Shown piece after piece: positions 22,461 to 29,635 of a stretch of DNA of 33,391 nt; the first letter of the stretch is position 1, and each line of letters starts with the position of its first letter. The stretch lies in NCBI GenBank assembly GCA_017523995.1, contig JAFWUX010000212.1, positions 1 to 33,391 of the forward strand, written 5' to 3'. Under the pieces are notes generated by a model that ran no database searches, was not told the DNA's origin, and saw only the letters and a list, made by a program, of their open reading frames with translations. Source of the DNA: Oscillospiraceae bacterium (lineage in GTDB: Bacteria > Bacillota_A > Clostridia > Oscillospirales > Ruminococcaceae). The position numbers and the translations under genes are program-made.

Positions 22461-22877
22461 ATGGTTGAATTATATGCATGGCTGTCTGTCCGTGAAACCG
22501 CCGCAGATGAGGACGATCTGCCGCCGGAGCAGCCTGCACGGATCCTTGCATCCGTGCAGGAGATTCTGCGGCGCGCAGACTGCGGAATCAGATTGCAGTA
22601 CATGAACGGACAGCCCTATTTGCAGACAGCGTTCTGCGCCAATCACAGAACGGCGGAGACCGATGCGATCATCGGGACATATTCCCGTATTGCGAAAGCC
22701 GCGTCCGGCAGTTACGGCGTGCTGTATCTGCGCGACGATGCAGATCCGCAGTATCACAATGATATGCAGGTATATTATTTTCGGCGCGGTGCGGTCACAC
22801 ACGGCATCATGCCGGAGTTTTCGCCGTGCATCCCGAAGCTTGAGGATGCCGTGCCGGAAGGAGAATCCAATGACTGA
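22461..22877 (+). CDS. Imm7-family immunity protein
   Basis: A 138-residue soluble protein that fits the Imm7 family of polymorphic-toxin immunity proteins. It opens with MVELYAWLSVRET, continues with MNGQPYLQTAFCANHR, then GSYGVLYLRDDADPQYHND and finishes with SPCIPKLED. The NHR, SYG-x-LY-x-RDD and SPC-x-P-x-x-ED blocks are the conserved spots I know of this family. It starts three bases after the mutL stop, so it is translated by coupling or from the end of mutL. It overlaps the next gene by 8 bases. No toxin is seen nearby, so it is an orphan immunity gene or a gene recruited to another job. Confidence 0.82.
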   Translation: MVELYAWLSVRETAADEDDLPPEQPARILASVQEILRRADCGIRLQYMNGQPYLQTAFCANHRTAETDAIIGTYSRIAKAASGSYGVLYLRDDADPQYHNDMQVYYFRRGAVTHGIMPEFSPCIPKLEDAVPEGESND

Positions 22878-23469
22878 AAAGGACAAAGCCGCCAAAGGCT
22901 TTTTATACGATGCAAATTACGATCAGGAACTGATTGACCTGCGGCTGCGCTGCTTAAAGCTCTGCCGCACCTATAATGACTGCATGCCGGATGAAACGGA
23001 AAAGCTGCGCGCGGTCATGCAGCAGATCATTCCGGAAATCGGCGACGGGTTTACGATCATGCAGCCGTTCCGCTGCGACTACGGCAGTAATATCAGAATC
23101 GGCAGAAACTTCTACGCGAACTACAATCTCATCATCCTCGATGCGGCACAGGTCACATTCGGGGACAATGTCTTTGTTGCACCGAACTGCGTCTTTACGG
23201 CGGCTGGGCATGCGATCGACGAGACGCAGCGTAATCAGGGGCTTGAGATCGCGCTGCCGATTACCGTCGGAAACAGCGTGTGGTTCGGCGCGAATGTCAC
23301 CGTTCTGCCCGGTGTGACGATCGGGAATAATGTGATCATCGGCGCGGGCAGTGTTGTGACAAAGGATATCCCTTCCGGCGTGATCACGGTCGGAAACCCG
23401 TGCCGCGTGCTGCGGGAGATCACCGAAGCAGACAAGCGGAAGTATCCGGTTTGGGAGGATGCGGAATGA
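22870..23469 (+). CDS. Maltose/galactoside O-acetyltransferase-like sugar acetyltransferase
   Basis: A 199-residue left-handed beta-helix enzyme of the LacA/Maa/NodL group that transfers acetyl from acetyl-CoA to a sugar. The N-terminal Mac domain has AKGFLYDANYDQEL and a helical pair. The hexapeptide repeats run from about 70 to 185 (YGSNIRIGRNFYANYN, VTFGDNVFVAPN, ITVGNSVWFGANVTVLPGVTIG, NNVIIGAGSVVTKDIP). The catalytic His114 is in TAAGHAID. The true sugar is unknown. The start at 22870 has GGAAGGAG just upstream and lies inside the end of the Imm7-like gene. Its stop overlaps the GNAT gene by four bases. Confidence 0.92.
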   Translation: MTEKDKAAKGFLYDANYDQELIDLRLRCLKLCRTYNDCMPDETEKLRAVMQQIIPEIGDGFTIMQPFRCDYGSNIRIGRNFYANYNLIILDAAQVTFGDNVFVAPNCVFTAAGHAIDETQRNQGLEIALPITVGNSVWFGANVTVLPGVTIGNNVIIGAGSVVTKDIPSGVITVGNPCRVLREITEADKRKYPVWEDAE

Positions 23470-23945
23470 ACATCAGAGCATATACGGACGCCGACCTGCA
23501 AGCTATGATTGCGATCTGGAATGAGGTTGTCGAGGCGGGCAATGCGTTCCCGCAGGAGGAGCCGCTCGATCTGCGGAGCGGCGCCGCGTTCTTTGCACAG
23601 CAGACCTATACCGGTGTTGCAGAGCGCGAGGGCAAAATCTGCGGGCTGTATATCCTGCACCCGAACAATGTCGGGCGCTGCGGACATATCTGCAATGCGA
23701 GCTATGCGGTTTCAGGGAACTGCCGCGGCGAACACATCGGGGCGCAGCTTGTACTCGACTGCCTCGCGCAGGCAAAAGCCCACGGATTCCGTGTGCTGCA
23801 GTTCAATGCAGTAGTCGAGAGCAATATCCATGCGCGGCATCTGTATGAACGGCTCGGGTTTACGCAGCTCGGCACGATCAAAGGCGGCTTTCGCATGCCG
23901 GACGGCGAATATGTGAATATCTGCCCGTATTATCGGGAAGTGTAA
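23466..23945 (+). CDS. GNAT N-acetyltransferase, phosphinothricin-acetyltransferase-like
   Basis: A 159-residue acetyltransferase. MNIRAYTDADLQAMIAIWNEVV is a standard GNAT opening (MNIRAY...MIAIWNE). The acetyl-CoA loop is in NCRGEHIGAQLVLDCL (R-G-x-H-I-G), and the last strands contain NAVVESNIHARHLYERLGF, as in Pat/Bar-type enzymes. The acceptor is unknown. ATG at 23466 overlaps the previous stop (ATGA). It is the last gene before a multi-hairpin repeat element that starts seven bases after its stop. Confidence 0.87.
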   Translation: MNIRAYTDADLQAMIAIWNEVVEAGNAFPQEEPLDLRSGAAFFAQQTYTGVAEREGKICGLYILHPNNVGRCGHICNASYAVSGNCRGEHIGAQLVLDCLAQAKAHGFRVLQFNAVVESNIHARHLYERLGFTQLGTIKGGFRMPDGEYVNICPYYREV

Positions 23946-23951
23946 TGAAGT

Positions 23952-24212
23952 ATCCGCTGCGCGGATGTTATTTTGAATGGGTGCCTCTATCGCAGGCACC
24001 CAAGCCCGCGAGCTCTTGAACGCTGAGGGTGTTTCGATGCCTGCGGGCATCGACCAGAGGCTCCGCGCCTCTGGACTCCCGCAAACTTTTGAAAAAGTTT
24101 GATCTAAACTTTTATTTTGTGCTCCGGCAGCGTTTTTTCTATTATCGGGCATAAAATGGGATTCTTAAGGGCTAGTAGCCCTTAAGCGGGGTATGGGGCA
24201 GCGCCCCATTTT
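23952..24212 (+). repeat. Multi-hairpin dispersed element, copy B (7 hairpins)
   Basis: In order: ATCCGC-TGC-GCGGAT (23952-23966); GGGTGCCT/AGGCACCC with loop CTATCGC (23979-24001); CGATGCC-TGCG-GGCATCG (24035-24052); CCAGAGGC/GCCTCTGG with loop TCCGC (24054-24074); CAAACTTTT/AAAAGTTTG (24082-24101); CTTAAGGGCT-AGT-AGCCCTTAAG (24164-24186); GGGGC-AGC-GCCCC (24195-24207). AAAATGGG (24153-24160) and CCCATTTT (24205-24212) can close the last two into a three-way structure. Order matches copy A and copy C. It fills the gap between the GNAT gene and miaA. Confidence 0.85.
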
Positions 24213-24248
24213 GGATCCATCGGAGATACCTTACTGGGAGGACAGGGA

Positions 24249-25217
24249 ATGGAGCAGAAACCGCTTGTTGCGGCGGTGGTCGGGGCGACGGCTTCGGGCA
24301 AGACCGCGCTCGGCGTTGAAATCGCAAAAGCATATAACGGCGAGGTGATTTCGGCGGATTCCATGCAGATCTATCAGGGGCTGGATATCGCGACTGCGAA
24401 GCCGACCGCCGAAGAAATGCAGGGGATCCCGCATCATCTGATCTCAGTGCTGCCGCCGGAGCAGGCGTGCTCGGTTGCGGATTATGTCGAAATGGCACGC
24501 GAAAAAATCGCGGACGTTCTCAGCAGAAACAAGCTGCCGGTGATTGTCGGCGGCACGGGGCTTTATGTCGATTCGCTGCTGGATAACATTCAGTTTCCGG
24601 ATATCCCCGCGGACGATGCCCTGCGCGCAAAGCTGCATGCAGAGGCGGAAGAAGCGGGCAATGCGGTGATGCTGGAACGCCTGCGCAAATGCGATCCGGA
24701 GACTGCGGCGCGGCTGCATGAGAACAATCTGCGGCGCGTGATCCGAGCGCTCGAGGTCTTTGAACTGACGGGCATCCCGCTCTCGGAGCATGCAAGGCGC
24801 AGCCGCGAGGTTCCGCCACCGTGGGATGTTCTGCGCATCGGCATCGGCTTTGCGGACCGCGAAAAGCAGTATGCACGCATCCGCCTGCGCGTCGATCAGA
24901 TGCTGGAGCAGGGGCTCTGCGAGGAGGTGCGCGAAGAATACGCATCCGGCAGACGCCGCGCGACCGCTGCAATGGCGATCGGCTACAAGGAGCTTCTGCC
25001 GTGGCTTGAGGGCACAGAACCGCTTGCAGACGGCATTCAGCGCGTCAAACAGGAGACCTGCCGCTATGCCAAGCGTCAGGGTACGTGGTTTCGTCGGAAT
25101 CCACAAACGAACTGGATTCTGCGGGATGAAGTTTGTCCTGAAAGCCGAATTTTTGAAATCGCTGAAAAATGTTTCAAAAAAACTTTGCGAAACGGGGAAC
25201 TGTGTGATATAATATAA
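24249..25217 (+). CDS. miaA: tRNA dimethylallyltransferase MiaA
   Basis: A 322-residue enzyme that transfers dimethylallyl from DMAPP to A37 of tRNAs reading UNN codons. The P-loop is GATASGKT (residues 13-20). It is followed by [20 protein letters not shown], with the catalytic Asp, and GIPHHLI. Later blocks [29 protein letters not shown] and the C-terminal [11 protein letters not shown] and [12 protein letters not shown] are all standard (the last binds tRNA). GGGAGG lies 7 bases ahead of the ATG. It makes the substrate of MiaB. The hairpin element upstream means miaA is probably partly separated from the mutL transcript; no clear promoter is seen between. Confidence 0.97.
   Translation: MEQKPLVAAVVGATASGKTALGVEIAKAYNGEVISADSMQIYQGLDIATAKPTAEEMQGIPHHLISVLPPEQACSVADYVEMAREKIADVLSRNKLPVIVGGTGLYVDSLLDNIQFPDIPADDALRAKLHAEAEEAGNAVMLERLRKCDPETAARLHENNLRRVIRALEVFELTGIPLSEHARRSREVPPPWDVLRIGIGFADREKQYARIRLRVDQMLEQGLCEEVREEYASGRRRATAAMAIGYKELLPWLEGTEPLADGIQRVKQETCRYAKRQGTWFRRNPQTNWILRDEVCPESRIFEIAEKCFKKTLRNGELCDII
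25184..25211 (+). promoter_or_regulatory. Possible promoter of hfq inside the end of miaA
   Basis: TATAAT occurs twice in tandem (25206-25211 and 25211-25216), with a poor -35 (TTTGCG, 25184-25189) 16 bases before the first. It gives an untranslated leader of about 105 bases to hfq. Confidence 0.5.
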
Positions 25218-25324
25218 TATGTGTAATTGCTGACAGGCGAAGTATACCTTTCGGCAGATGCACCGAGCATACAACCGCAAATACATATTTGGGTGTAAAT
25301 ATGAAAGAAATGAGGCAAGTAACC

Positions 25325-25576
25325 ATGACCAACAAGGGACTCAATCTGCAGGACGTTTTTCTGAATCAGGCACGCAAGGAGCGCCTGCCGCTGACCATCT
25401 TCCTGACCAACGGCTATCAGTTCAAAGGCATCATCCGCGGCTTTGATTCGTTCATCGTCATTCTCGAAACCGACGGCAGACAGCAGCTCGTCTATAAGCA
25501 TGCAATCTCCACCATCGTGCCGGCAAGACCGATTTCGATTCTGGATGCAATGGAGCAGCGCGAGGACGCTGAGTAA
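25325..25576 (+). CDS. hfq: RNA chaperone Hfq
   Basis: An 83-residue Sm-like protein that forms hexameric rings and helps small RNAs pair with mRNA. It has the Sm1 motif ([26 protein letters not shown], seen as [12 protein letters not shown] and IFLTNG), then [13 protein letters not shown] and the Sm2 motif [10 protein letters not shown]. The body matches the family; the tail is short and acidic as in Firmicutes. The start at 25325 has GAGG 9 bases upstream. In-frame ATGs at 25301 and 25310 would add 8 or 5 residues and cannot be fully excluded. The position directly after miaA is the conserved order. Confidence 0.96.
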   Translation: MTNKGLNLQDVFLNQARKERLPLTIFLTNGYQFKGIIRGFDSFIVILETDGRQQLVYKHAISTIVPARPISILDAMEQREDAE

Positions 25577-25582
25577 TCTCTC

Positions 25583-26842
25583 ATGAACGAAATTACAACG
25601 CGAATCCTCAAATTTCTACTGCTGGTGTTCGCCGTTGTACTGGCTTCCTCCATTTTCTATCACCTGTTCTTTACGAACTATGAGACCGAAAATGCGATTT
25701 ACTACGAGGTCAGCGATGTTTCGAGCTTTCAGGGCGTCTATGTCCGCGATGAGACCGTGGAATCCTATCACGGGACAGGTGCCGTGCGCTATTGCGTCGA
25801 TGACGGCGCAAAGCTCGGCGTCGGCAGCGTGATCGCAGAGATCTATTCCTCGCCGGAGCAGATCGAGCTGCGCAGACGCATTGCCGAAAAGGAAGACGAG
25901 ATCGCGATGCTCCGGAAGATCGAGAACCCCGGCACGAGCGAAAATGCCCAGCCGGCCAATCTCGCTTCGCTGATCGACGAGCAGTATAAAGCCATGATCC
26001 GGCTGCGTGAGCGGCAGGATTATTCTGCAATGAGCAATTCCAAGCAGAATATGACCGTGCTGATGAGCACGTATGAAAAGGTGACGGACCCGAAGATTGA
26101 CTTCAACGACAGAATCGTTGCGCTCGAGGATGAGGTCACCAGACTGAACGCACAGCTTTCCGCGCCGGAAAAGACCATTCCCGCGCCGGAAAGCGCCTAC
26201 TTCGTCAGCTATGTGGACGGCTATGAGGATACCTTGACGCCGGATACCATGCGCAATCTGACGCCCGAACAGCTCGCCTCTGTTTCCGAGGACGGCATAT
26301 CCGCCGGCGCACAGGAGGGCAACCTTGTCATCGGCAAGATCATCAAGGATTATGCATGGTACATCGTCGGCGTGTTCGATAACCGCAAGATGCGGCTCTC
26401 CGAGGACGATACGGCGACTGTGCGGCTCGAATCCGTGCCGCAGAATCTCCGCGTCAAGGTTGAGTCGCTCTATTCGACGGGCGATGTCGCAAAGACGCAG
26501 GGCATCTTCCGCTGCGATGAGCTCACGCACGATATCGTGCAGCACCGCACGGAGCGCGTGGATATTGTCCGCGATACCGTTGAGGGCATCCGCGTGCCGC
26601 GCTCCGCAATCCGCTTCAAAAACATGACGGCGGAGGTCAAGGACGAGGAAGGCAATGTCACCGAGGTGACAGATGATTTCAAGGGCGTTTATGTCCTTGT
26701 CGGCGAAACACCGGAATTCCGCAGAATCGACGAGATCTATGAGGATGAGAACTATTATATCTCGCGGATTGATGCAGGCCCCGGATTCGTCGCGCTCTAT
26801 GACGATATCATCGTGAAGGGAGTGATGGCGGATGGAGAATGA
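25583..26842 (+). CDS. HlyD-like membrane-anchored protein of the sepF neighbourhood
   Basis: A 419-residue protein with one N-terminal membrane anchor (about residues 9-30) and the rest outside. The layout resembles HlyD/adaptor-type proteins. A first barrel/lipoyl-like half is seen at GVYVRDETVESYHGTGAVRYCVDDGAKLGVGSVIAEIYSS (GTGAVRY, DGAKLGVGSVIAEI). Coiled-coil stretches at about 90-112 and 170-192 follow. Barrel regions come later (DYAWYIVGVFDN; GIRVPRSAIRF). Proteins like this sit next to yggS-sepF in many clostridia; their role is not established, and cell-envelope assembly is a reasonable guess. It starts 6 bases after hfq and overlaps the next gene by 11 bases. Confidence 0.75.
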   Translation: MNEITTRILKFLLLVFAVVLASSIFYHLFFTNYETENAIYYEVSDVSSFQGVYVRDETVESYHGTGAVRYCVDDGAKLGVGSVIAEIYSSPEQIELRRRIAEKEDEIAMLRKIENPGTSENAQPANLASLIDEQYKAMIRLRERQDYSAMSNSKQNMTVLMSTYEKVTDPKIDFNDRIVALEDEVTRLNAQLSAPEKTIPAPESAYFVSYVDGYEDTLTPDTMRNLTPEQLASVSEDGISAGAQEGNLVIGKIIKDYAWYIVGVFDNRKMRLSEDDTATVRLESVPQNLRVKVESLYSTGDVAKTQGIFRCDELTHDIVQHRTERVDIVRDTVEGIRVPRSAIRFKNMTAEVKDEEGNVTEVTDDFKGVYVLVGETPEFRRIDEIYEDENYYISRIDAGPGFVALYDDIIVKGVMADGE

Positions 26843-27572
26843 ATTTGCACCGTGTACGGAAGCGCAGAAACTGGCGGTTCTCGAACGGCTCGCAGACATC
26901 CGGCAGAATATTGCAGAAAGCTGCGCCGCAGCAGGCAGAGACCCTTCTGAGATCACGCTGATGGCGGTGACCAAAACAGTCTCGCCCGAGCTGATCAACC
27001 TTGCAGTCGATCACGGCGTGAAGGTGCTCGGCGAAAACCGCGTGCAGGAGTTCCTCTCCAAGCGCGAAGCCTACCGCAGCAGCGCGGAGGTGCAGTTTAT
27101 CGGGCATCTCCAGACCAACAAGGTCAAGCAGATTATTGACAAGGTCTCGCTGATCCAGTCCGTGGACAGCCTGCATCTTGCAGAGGCGGTCAACAAAGCC
27201 GCAGAACAGCACGGCATCATCATGCCGGTGCTGCTCGAAGTCAATATCGGCGGAGAATCCAGCAAATCCGGCATTTCGGCAGAGGCGCTCCCGCAGCTGC
27301 TCGAAGATGTCGGCAAGCTCAAAAATCTCCGCGCGGACGGGCTGATGACCATTCCGCCGCCGACTGCGGACGAGCAGGAACAGATGCAGACCTTTTCCGC
27401 GATGCAGCAGCTCTATCAGCAGATGCAGCAGCTTGCACCGCTCCATACGCTTTCGATGGGCATGTCCGGCGATTATCCCGCGGCGATCCGCTGCGGCGCG
27501 ACGCTCGTGCGTATCGGCAGTGCGCTTTTCGGCGCGCGGTTCTATCCGCCGCCGGCACCCTCACTGATTTGA
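26832..27572 (+). CDS. YggS-family PLP-binding protein
   Basis: A 246-residue single-domain PLP protein (fold-type III) that keeps the vitamin B6 pool in balance; it has no known enzymatic product. The PLP lysine is in LMAVTKTVSPELI. Other family blocks are LGENRVQEFLSK, FIGHLQTNKVK, LLEVNIGGESSKSG, TLSMGMSGDYPAAIRCGATLVRIGSALFG (LSMGMSGDYPAAI and VRIGSALFG). Length is normal with about 15 extra residues at the N-terminus. It starts inside the end of the HlyD-like gene, after GAAGGGAG. Neighbouring sepF is the usual firmicute order. Confidence 0.95.
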   Translation: MENEFAPCTEAQKLAVLERLADIRQNIAESCAAAGRDPSEITLMAVTKTVSPELINLAVDHGVKVLGENRVQEFLSKREAYRSSAEVQFIGHLQTNKVKQIIDKVSLIQSVDSLHLAEAVNKAAEQHGIIMPVLLEVNIGGESSKSGISAEALPQLLEDVGKLKNLRADGLMTIPPPTADEQEQMQTFSAMQQLYQQMQQLAPLHTLSMGMSGDYPAAIRCGATLVRIGSALFGARFYPPPAPSLI

Positions 27573-27647
27573 TTTCAATTTGATGTACGCACGGGAAACC
27601 GGATGCGTATGCCGGAAATATCAACCAGAAAGAAAAGGAGAATTCAG

Positions 27648-28187
27648 ATGAAAATTTTTGACGCACTCCATGATTTCTTCGCACCGCAGGAGGAGGACTC
27701 CTACGAGACAGAGCCGGTGCGTGAAACAAGAGAGGCCCGCGAACGGCGGGAAGTCCGCGAGTCGTTCCGTGAGCGTGAGACGATCCGTGAGCCGGAAGAG
27801 AGCTCTGCACGCGAGGTCCGTCAGCCTGCATCGCTGCGCGACAGCTACAGACCGGAATCTGAGTATCCGACCAAGCGCGACAACAAGGTTGTGAATATTC
27901 AGGCAACCGCACAGCTTCAGGTTGTTCTTGTGAAGCCGGAGGTGTTTACCGATGCAAAGCAGATCGCGGATCATCTGATCTCCAAGAAAACAGTTGTCCT
28001 GAACCTCGAGACCGCTTCTGCCGAGAACAAGCGCCGCATCATCGACTTCCTCGTCGGTGTTGCCTATGCAAACGGCGGCAGCCTCAAGCCGGTCGCAAAC
28101 CTGACGTATATCATTACACCTTATAATGTCGGCTTCATCGGTGAAGACCTCGTCAACGAGCTGGAGACTAACGGTGTGATTATGTAA
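27648..28187 (+). CDS. sepF: Cell division protein SepF
   Basis: A 179-residue protein that anchors and bundles FtsZ at the division site. The N-terminal amphipathic helix (MKIFDALHDFF) is the membrane-binding part. A long, charged linker rich in Arg and Glu follows (about 15-75). The C-terminal globular domain (about 83-179) has VVLVKPEVFTDAKQIADHL, TVVLNLE and IIDFLVGVAYANGG, then ITPYNVGF. The start at 27648 has AAAGGAG 7 bases upstream; a 15-residue extension upstream is not family-like. It is the fourth gene of the envelope run, and the gap to divIVA is only 32 bases. Confidence 0.95.
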   Translation: MKIFDALHDFFAPQEEDSYETEPVRETREARERREVRESFRERETIREPEESSAREVRQPASLRDSYRPESEYPTKRDNKVVNIQATAQLQVVLVKPEVFTDAKQIADHLISKKTVVLNLETASAENKRRIIDFLVGVAYANGGSLKPVANLTYIITPYNVGFIGEDLVNELETNGVIM

Positions 28188-28219
28188 GCTGATGTTATTT
28201 TAGGCGGAAGGAGTACCTT

Positions 28220-28912
28220 ATGATTACGGCAAAGGATATTCAGAAAAAAAAGTTTGAAAAAGTGAAGTTCGGTTACAGCCCGGAGGAGGTCGATGCATTC
28301 CTCTCGCAGATCGAGAATGACCTGCGTCTGATGCAGCAGGATCTGGACGATTCCAATGACAAGATCCAGCTCCTCGCGGACAAGGTGCGTGAATATAAGG
28401 ATTCTGAGGAAGACCTCAAGAATGCGCTGCTGCTCGCACAGAAGCAGGCGCGTCAGGTTGTTGCGGAGGCACAGGAGAAGGCTGCTGCAATCGAAGCAGA
28501 GGCACGTGCTTCTGTCGATACCGTAAAATCGCAGGCTCTGCTCGATTCCGAGACACAGCTCAAGAATATCACCGCGCAGCTCGAGCAGGAGAATGCGTCC
28601 CTCGTTGCAACACAGCATCAGGTCGCGGACTTCAAACGCGCACTCTTTGATATGTACAAGCAGCATCTTGCGCTGATCTCCAGCCTGCCGGATGCACCCG
28701 CTGAGGAGGAGACCGAGGAGGTTGTTGAGGTGATCGAGGTCGAGGAGGAGGCTCCCGCTGAGCAGGCTGCTGCACCGGCAGAAGCTCCGGCTGCGGATCC
28801 GAATGCCGCTGCTGCAAATGCTGCATTTGACGGCGTTGCACAGAGCACCTTCGGCAGCCGCCGCGATGACGCTGCCAGACGCGACGAGCCCAGAAAGCGT
28901 TTCGATTTTTAA
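28220..28912 (+). CDS. divIVA: DivIVA-family protein
   Basis: A 230-residue coiled-coil protein that gathers at the septum or poles. The N-terminal DivIVA domain reads ITAKDIQKKKFEKVKFGYSPEEVDAFLSQIENDL (visible in part: FGYSPEEVDAFL). It is followed by a long coiled coil (about 40-160, LLADKVREYKD; LLLAQKQARQVVAEAQEKA). The C-terminal 70 residues are low in complexity and rich in Glu, Ala and Pro with a basic end (RRDDAARRDEPRKRFDF). GGAAGGAG precedes the ATG. A strong intrinsic terminator begins 13 bases after its stop. Confidence 0.93.
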   Translation: MITAKDIQKKKFEKVKFGYSPEEVDAFLSQIENDLRLMQQDLDDSNDKIQLLADKVREYKDSEEDLKNALLLAQKQARQVVAEAQEKAAAIEAEARASVDTVKSQALLDSETQLKNITAQLEQENASLVATQHQVADFKRALFDMYKQHLALISSLPDAPAEEETEEVVEVIEVEEEAPAEQAAAPAEAPAADPNAAAANAAFDGVAQSTFGSRRDDAARRDEPRKRFDF

Positions 28913-28924
28913 GCATGAAGACTG

Positions 28925-28970
28925 AAAGGAACTTGCAGCGGCGATCCTGTCATGCAGGTTCCTTTTTTTA
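28925..28970 (+). terminator. Strong intrinsic terminator after divIVA, possible attenuator for lspA
   Basis: AAAGGAACTTGCA (28925-28937) pairs with TGCAGGTTCCTTT (28953-28965), a 13-base stem with one G-T pair, and is followed by further T (the T run covers 28963-28969). It ends 33 bases before the lspA start with no promoter visible between, so lspA must depend on read-through or on a promoter I cannot see. Confidence 0.88.
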
Positions 28971-29002
28971 TCCGGTTCGGAAAGGAGCACGCAAACCACA
29001 AT

Positions 29003-29635
29003 ATGACAATCATTCTCGTATGTGCGGTCATTGCAGGACTGACCGTGATCGACCAGCTCATCAAGCTCTGGGCGATCGCCAATTTGCAGGGGCAGCCGCC
29101 AAGACCGTTTCTGCAGCTCGGCAGCTTCGACTGGATGCATCTGCGCTATCTGGAAAACAGCGGCGCGGCATTCAGCATTCTCAGAGGGAACCGCGGCTTT
29201 CTGATTGTGTTTCCGGTCATCATGATCGCGGTGTGCCTGTATATTCTGCACCGCTGCGGCAAGACCCGCCGCTGGCTGCAGATCGCCATGCCGCTGATCG
29301 CTGCGGGCGGTCTCGGCAATCTGATTGACCGCATCTTCCGCGGCGGCAGAGTTGTGGATTATCTTGATTTTCAGCTCTGCAATTTTGCCGTGTTCAATTT
29401 CGCGGATATCTGCGTGACAGTCGGCGTCGGAATCGTGATCATCGGGCTGCTGTTCCTTGAGAAGGAAGTGCCGGAGGCGAAAAAGCTGAAACCGGCGGAG
29501 CGCATCCCCTATGCACACACGGCGGCGCCGCTTGCAGAAGCCGGTACGCTGCCGGATGCAGGCGAGCTCCCCGAGGCTGAGGCTGCACCGCTGCGTGCGG
29601 AAGCCGATGAGGTATCCGAAGATGCCGGCGCGTGA
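29003..29635 (+). CDS. lspA: Lipoprotein signal peptidase (signal peptidase II)
   Basis: A 210-residue membrane aspartic protease that removes lipoprotein signal peptides. There are four membrane segments (about 3-22, 62-82, 92-108, 133-152). ENSGAAFSIL (51-60) is the N-x-G-A-A-F block. The catalytic aspartates are Asp119 in GGLGNLIDRIF...VVDYLDF and Asp135 in FNFADICVTVG. The last 55 residues form an unusual acidic, Ala/Glu/Pro-rich cytoplasmic tail, which most LspA lack. The start at 29003 follows AAAGGAG but with a long 15-base gap; an upstream in-frame ATG at 28952 lies inside the terminator stem and is rejected. It overlaps the rluA-type gene by 14 bases. Confidence 0.94.
   Translation: MTIILVCAVIAGLTVIDQLIKLWAIANLQGQPPRPFLQLGSFDWMHLRYLENSGAAFSILRGNRGFLIVFPVIMIAVCLYILHRCGKTRRWLQIAMPLIAAGGLGNLIDRIFRGGRVVDYLDFQLCNFAVFNFADICVTVGVGIVIIGLLFLEKEVPEAKKLKPAERIPYAHTAAPLAEAGTLPDAGELPEAEAAPLRAEADEVSEDAGA

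Noticed and set aside
28952..29002. Upstream start for LspA
   Set aside because: This ATG lies inside the terminator stem and the 17 extra residues do not fit a signal-peptidase N-terminus.
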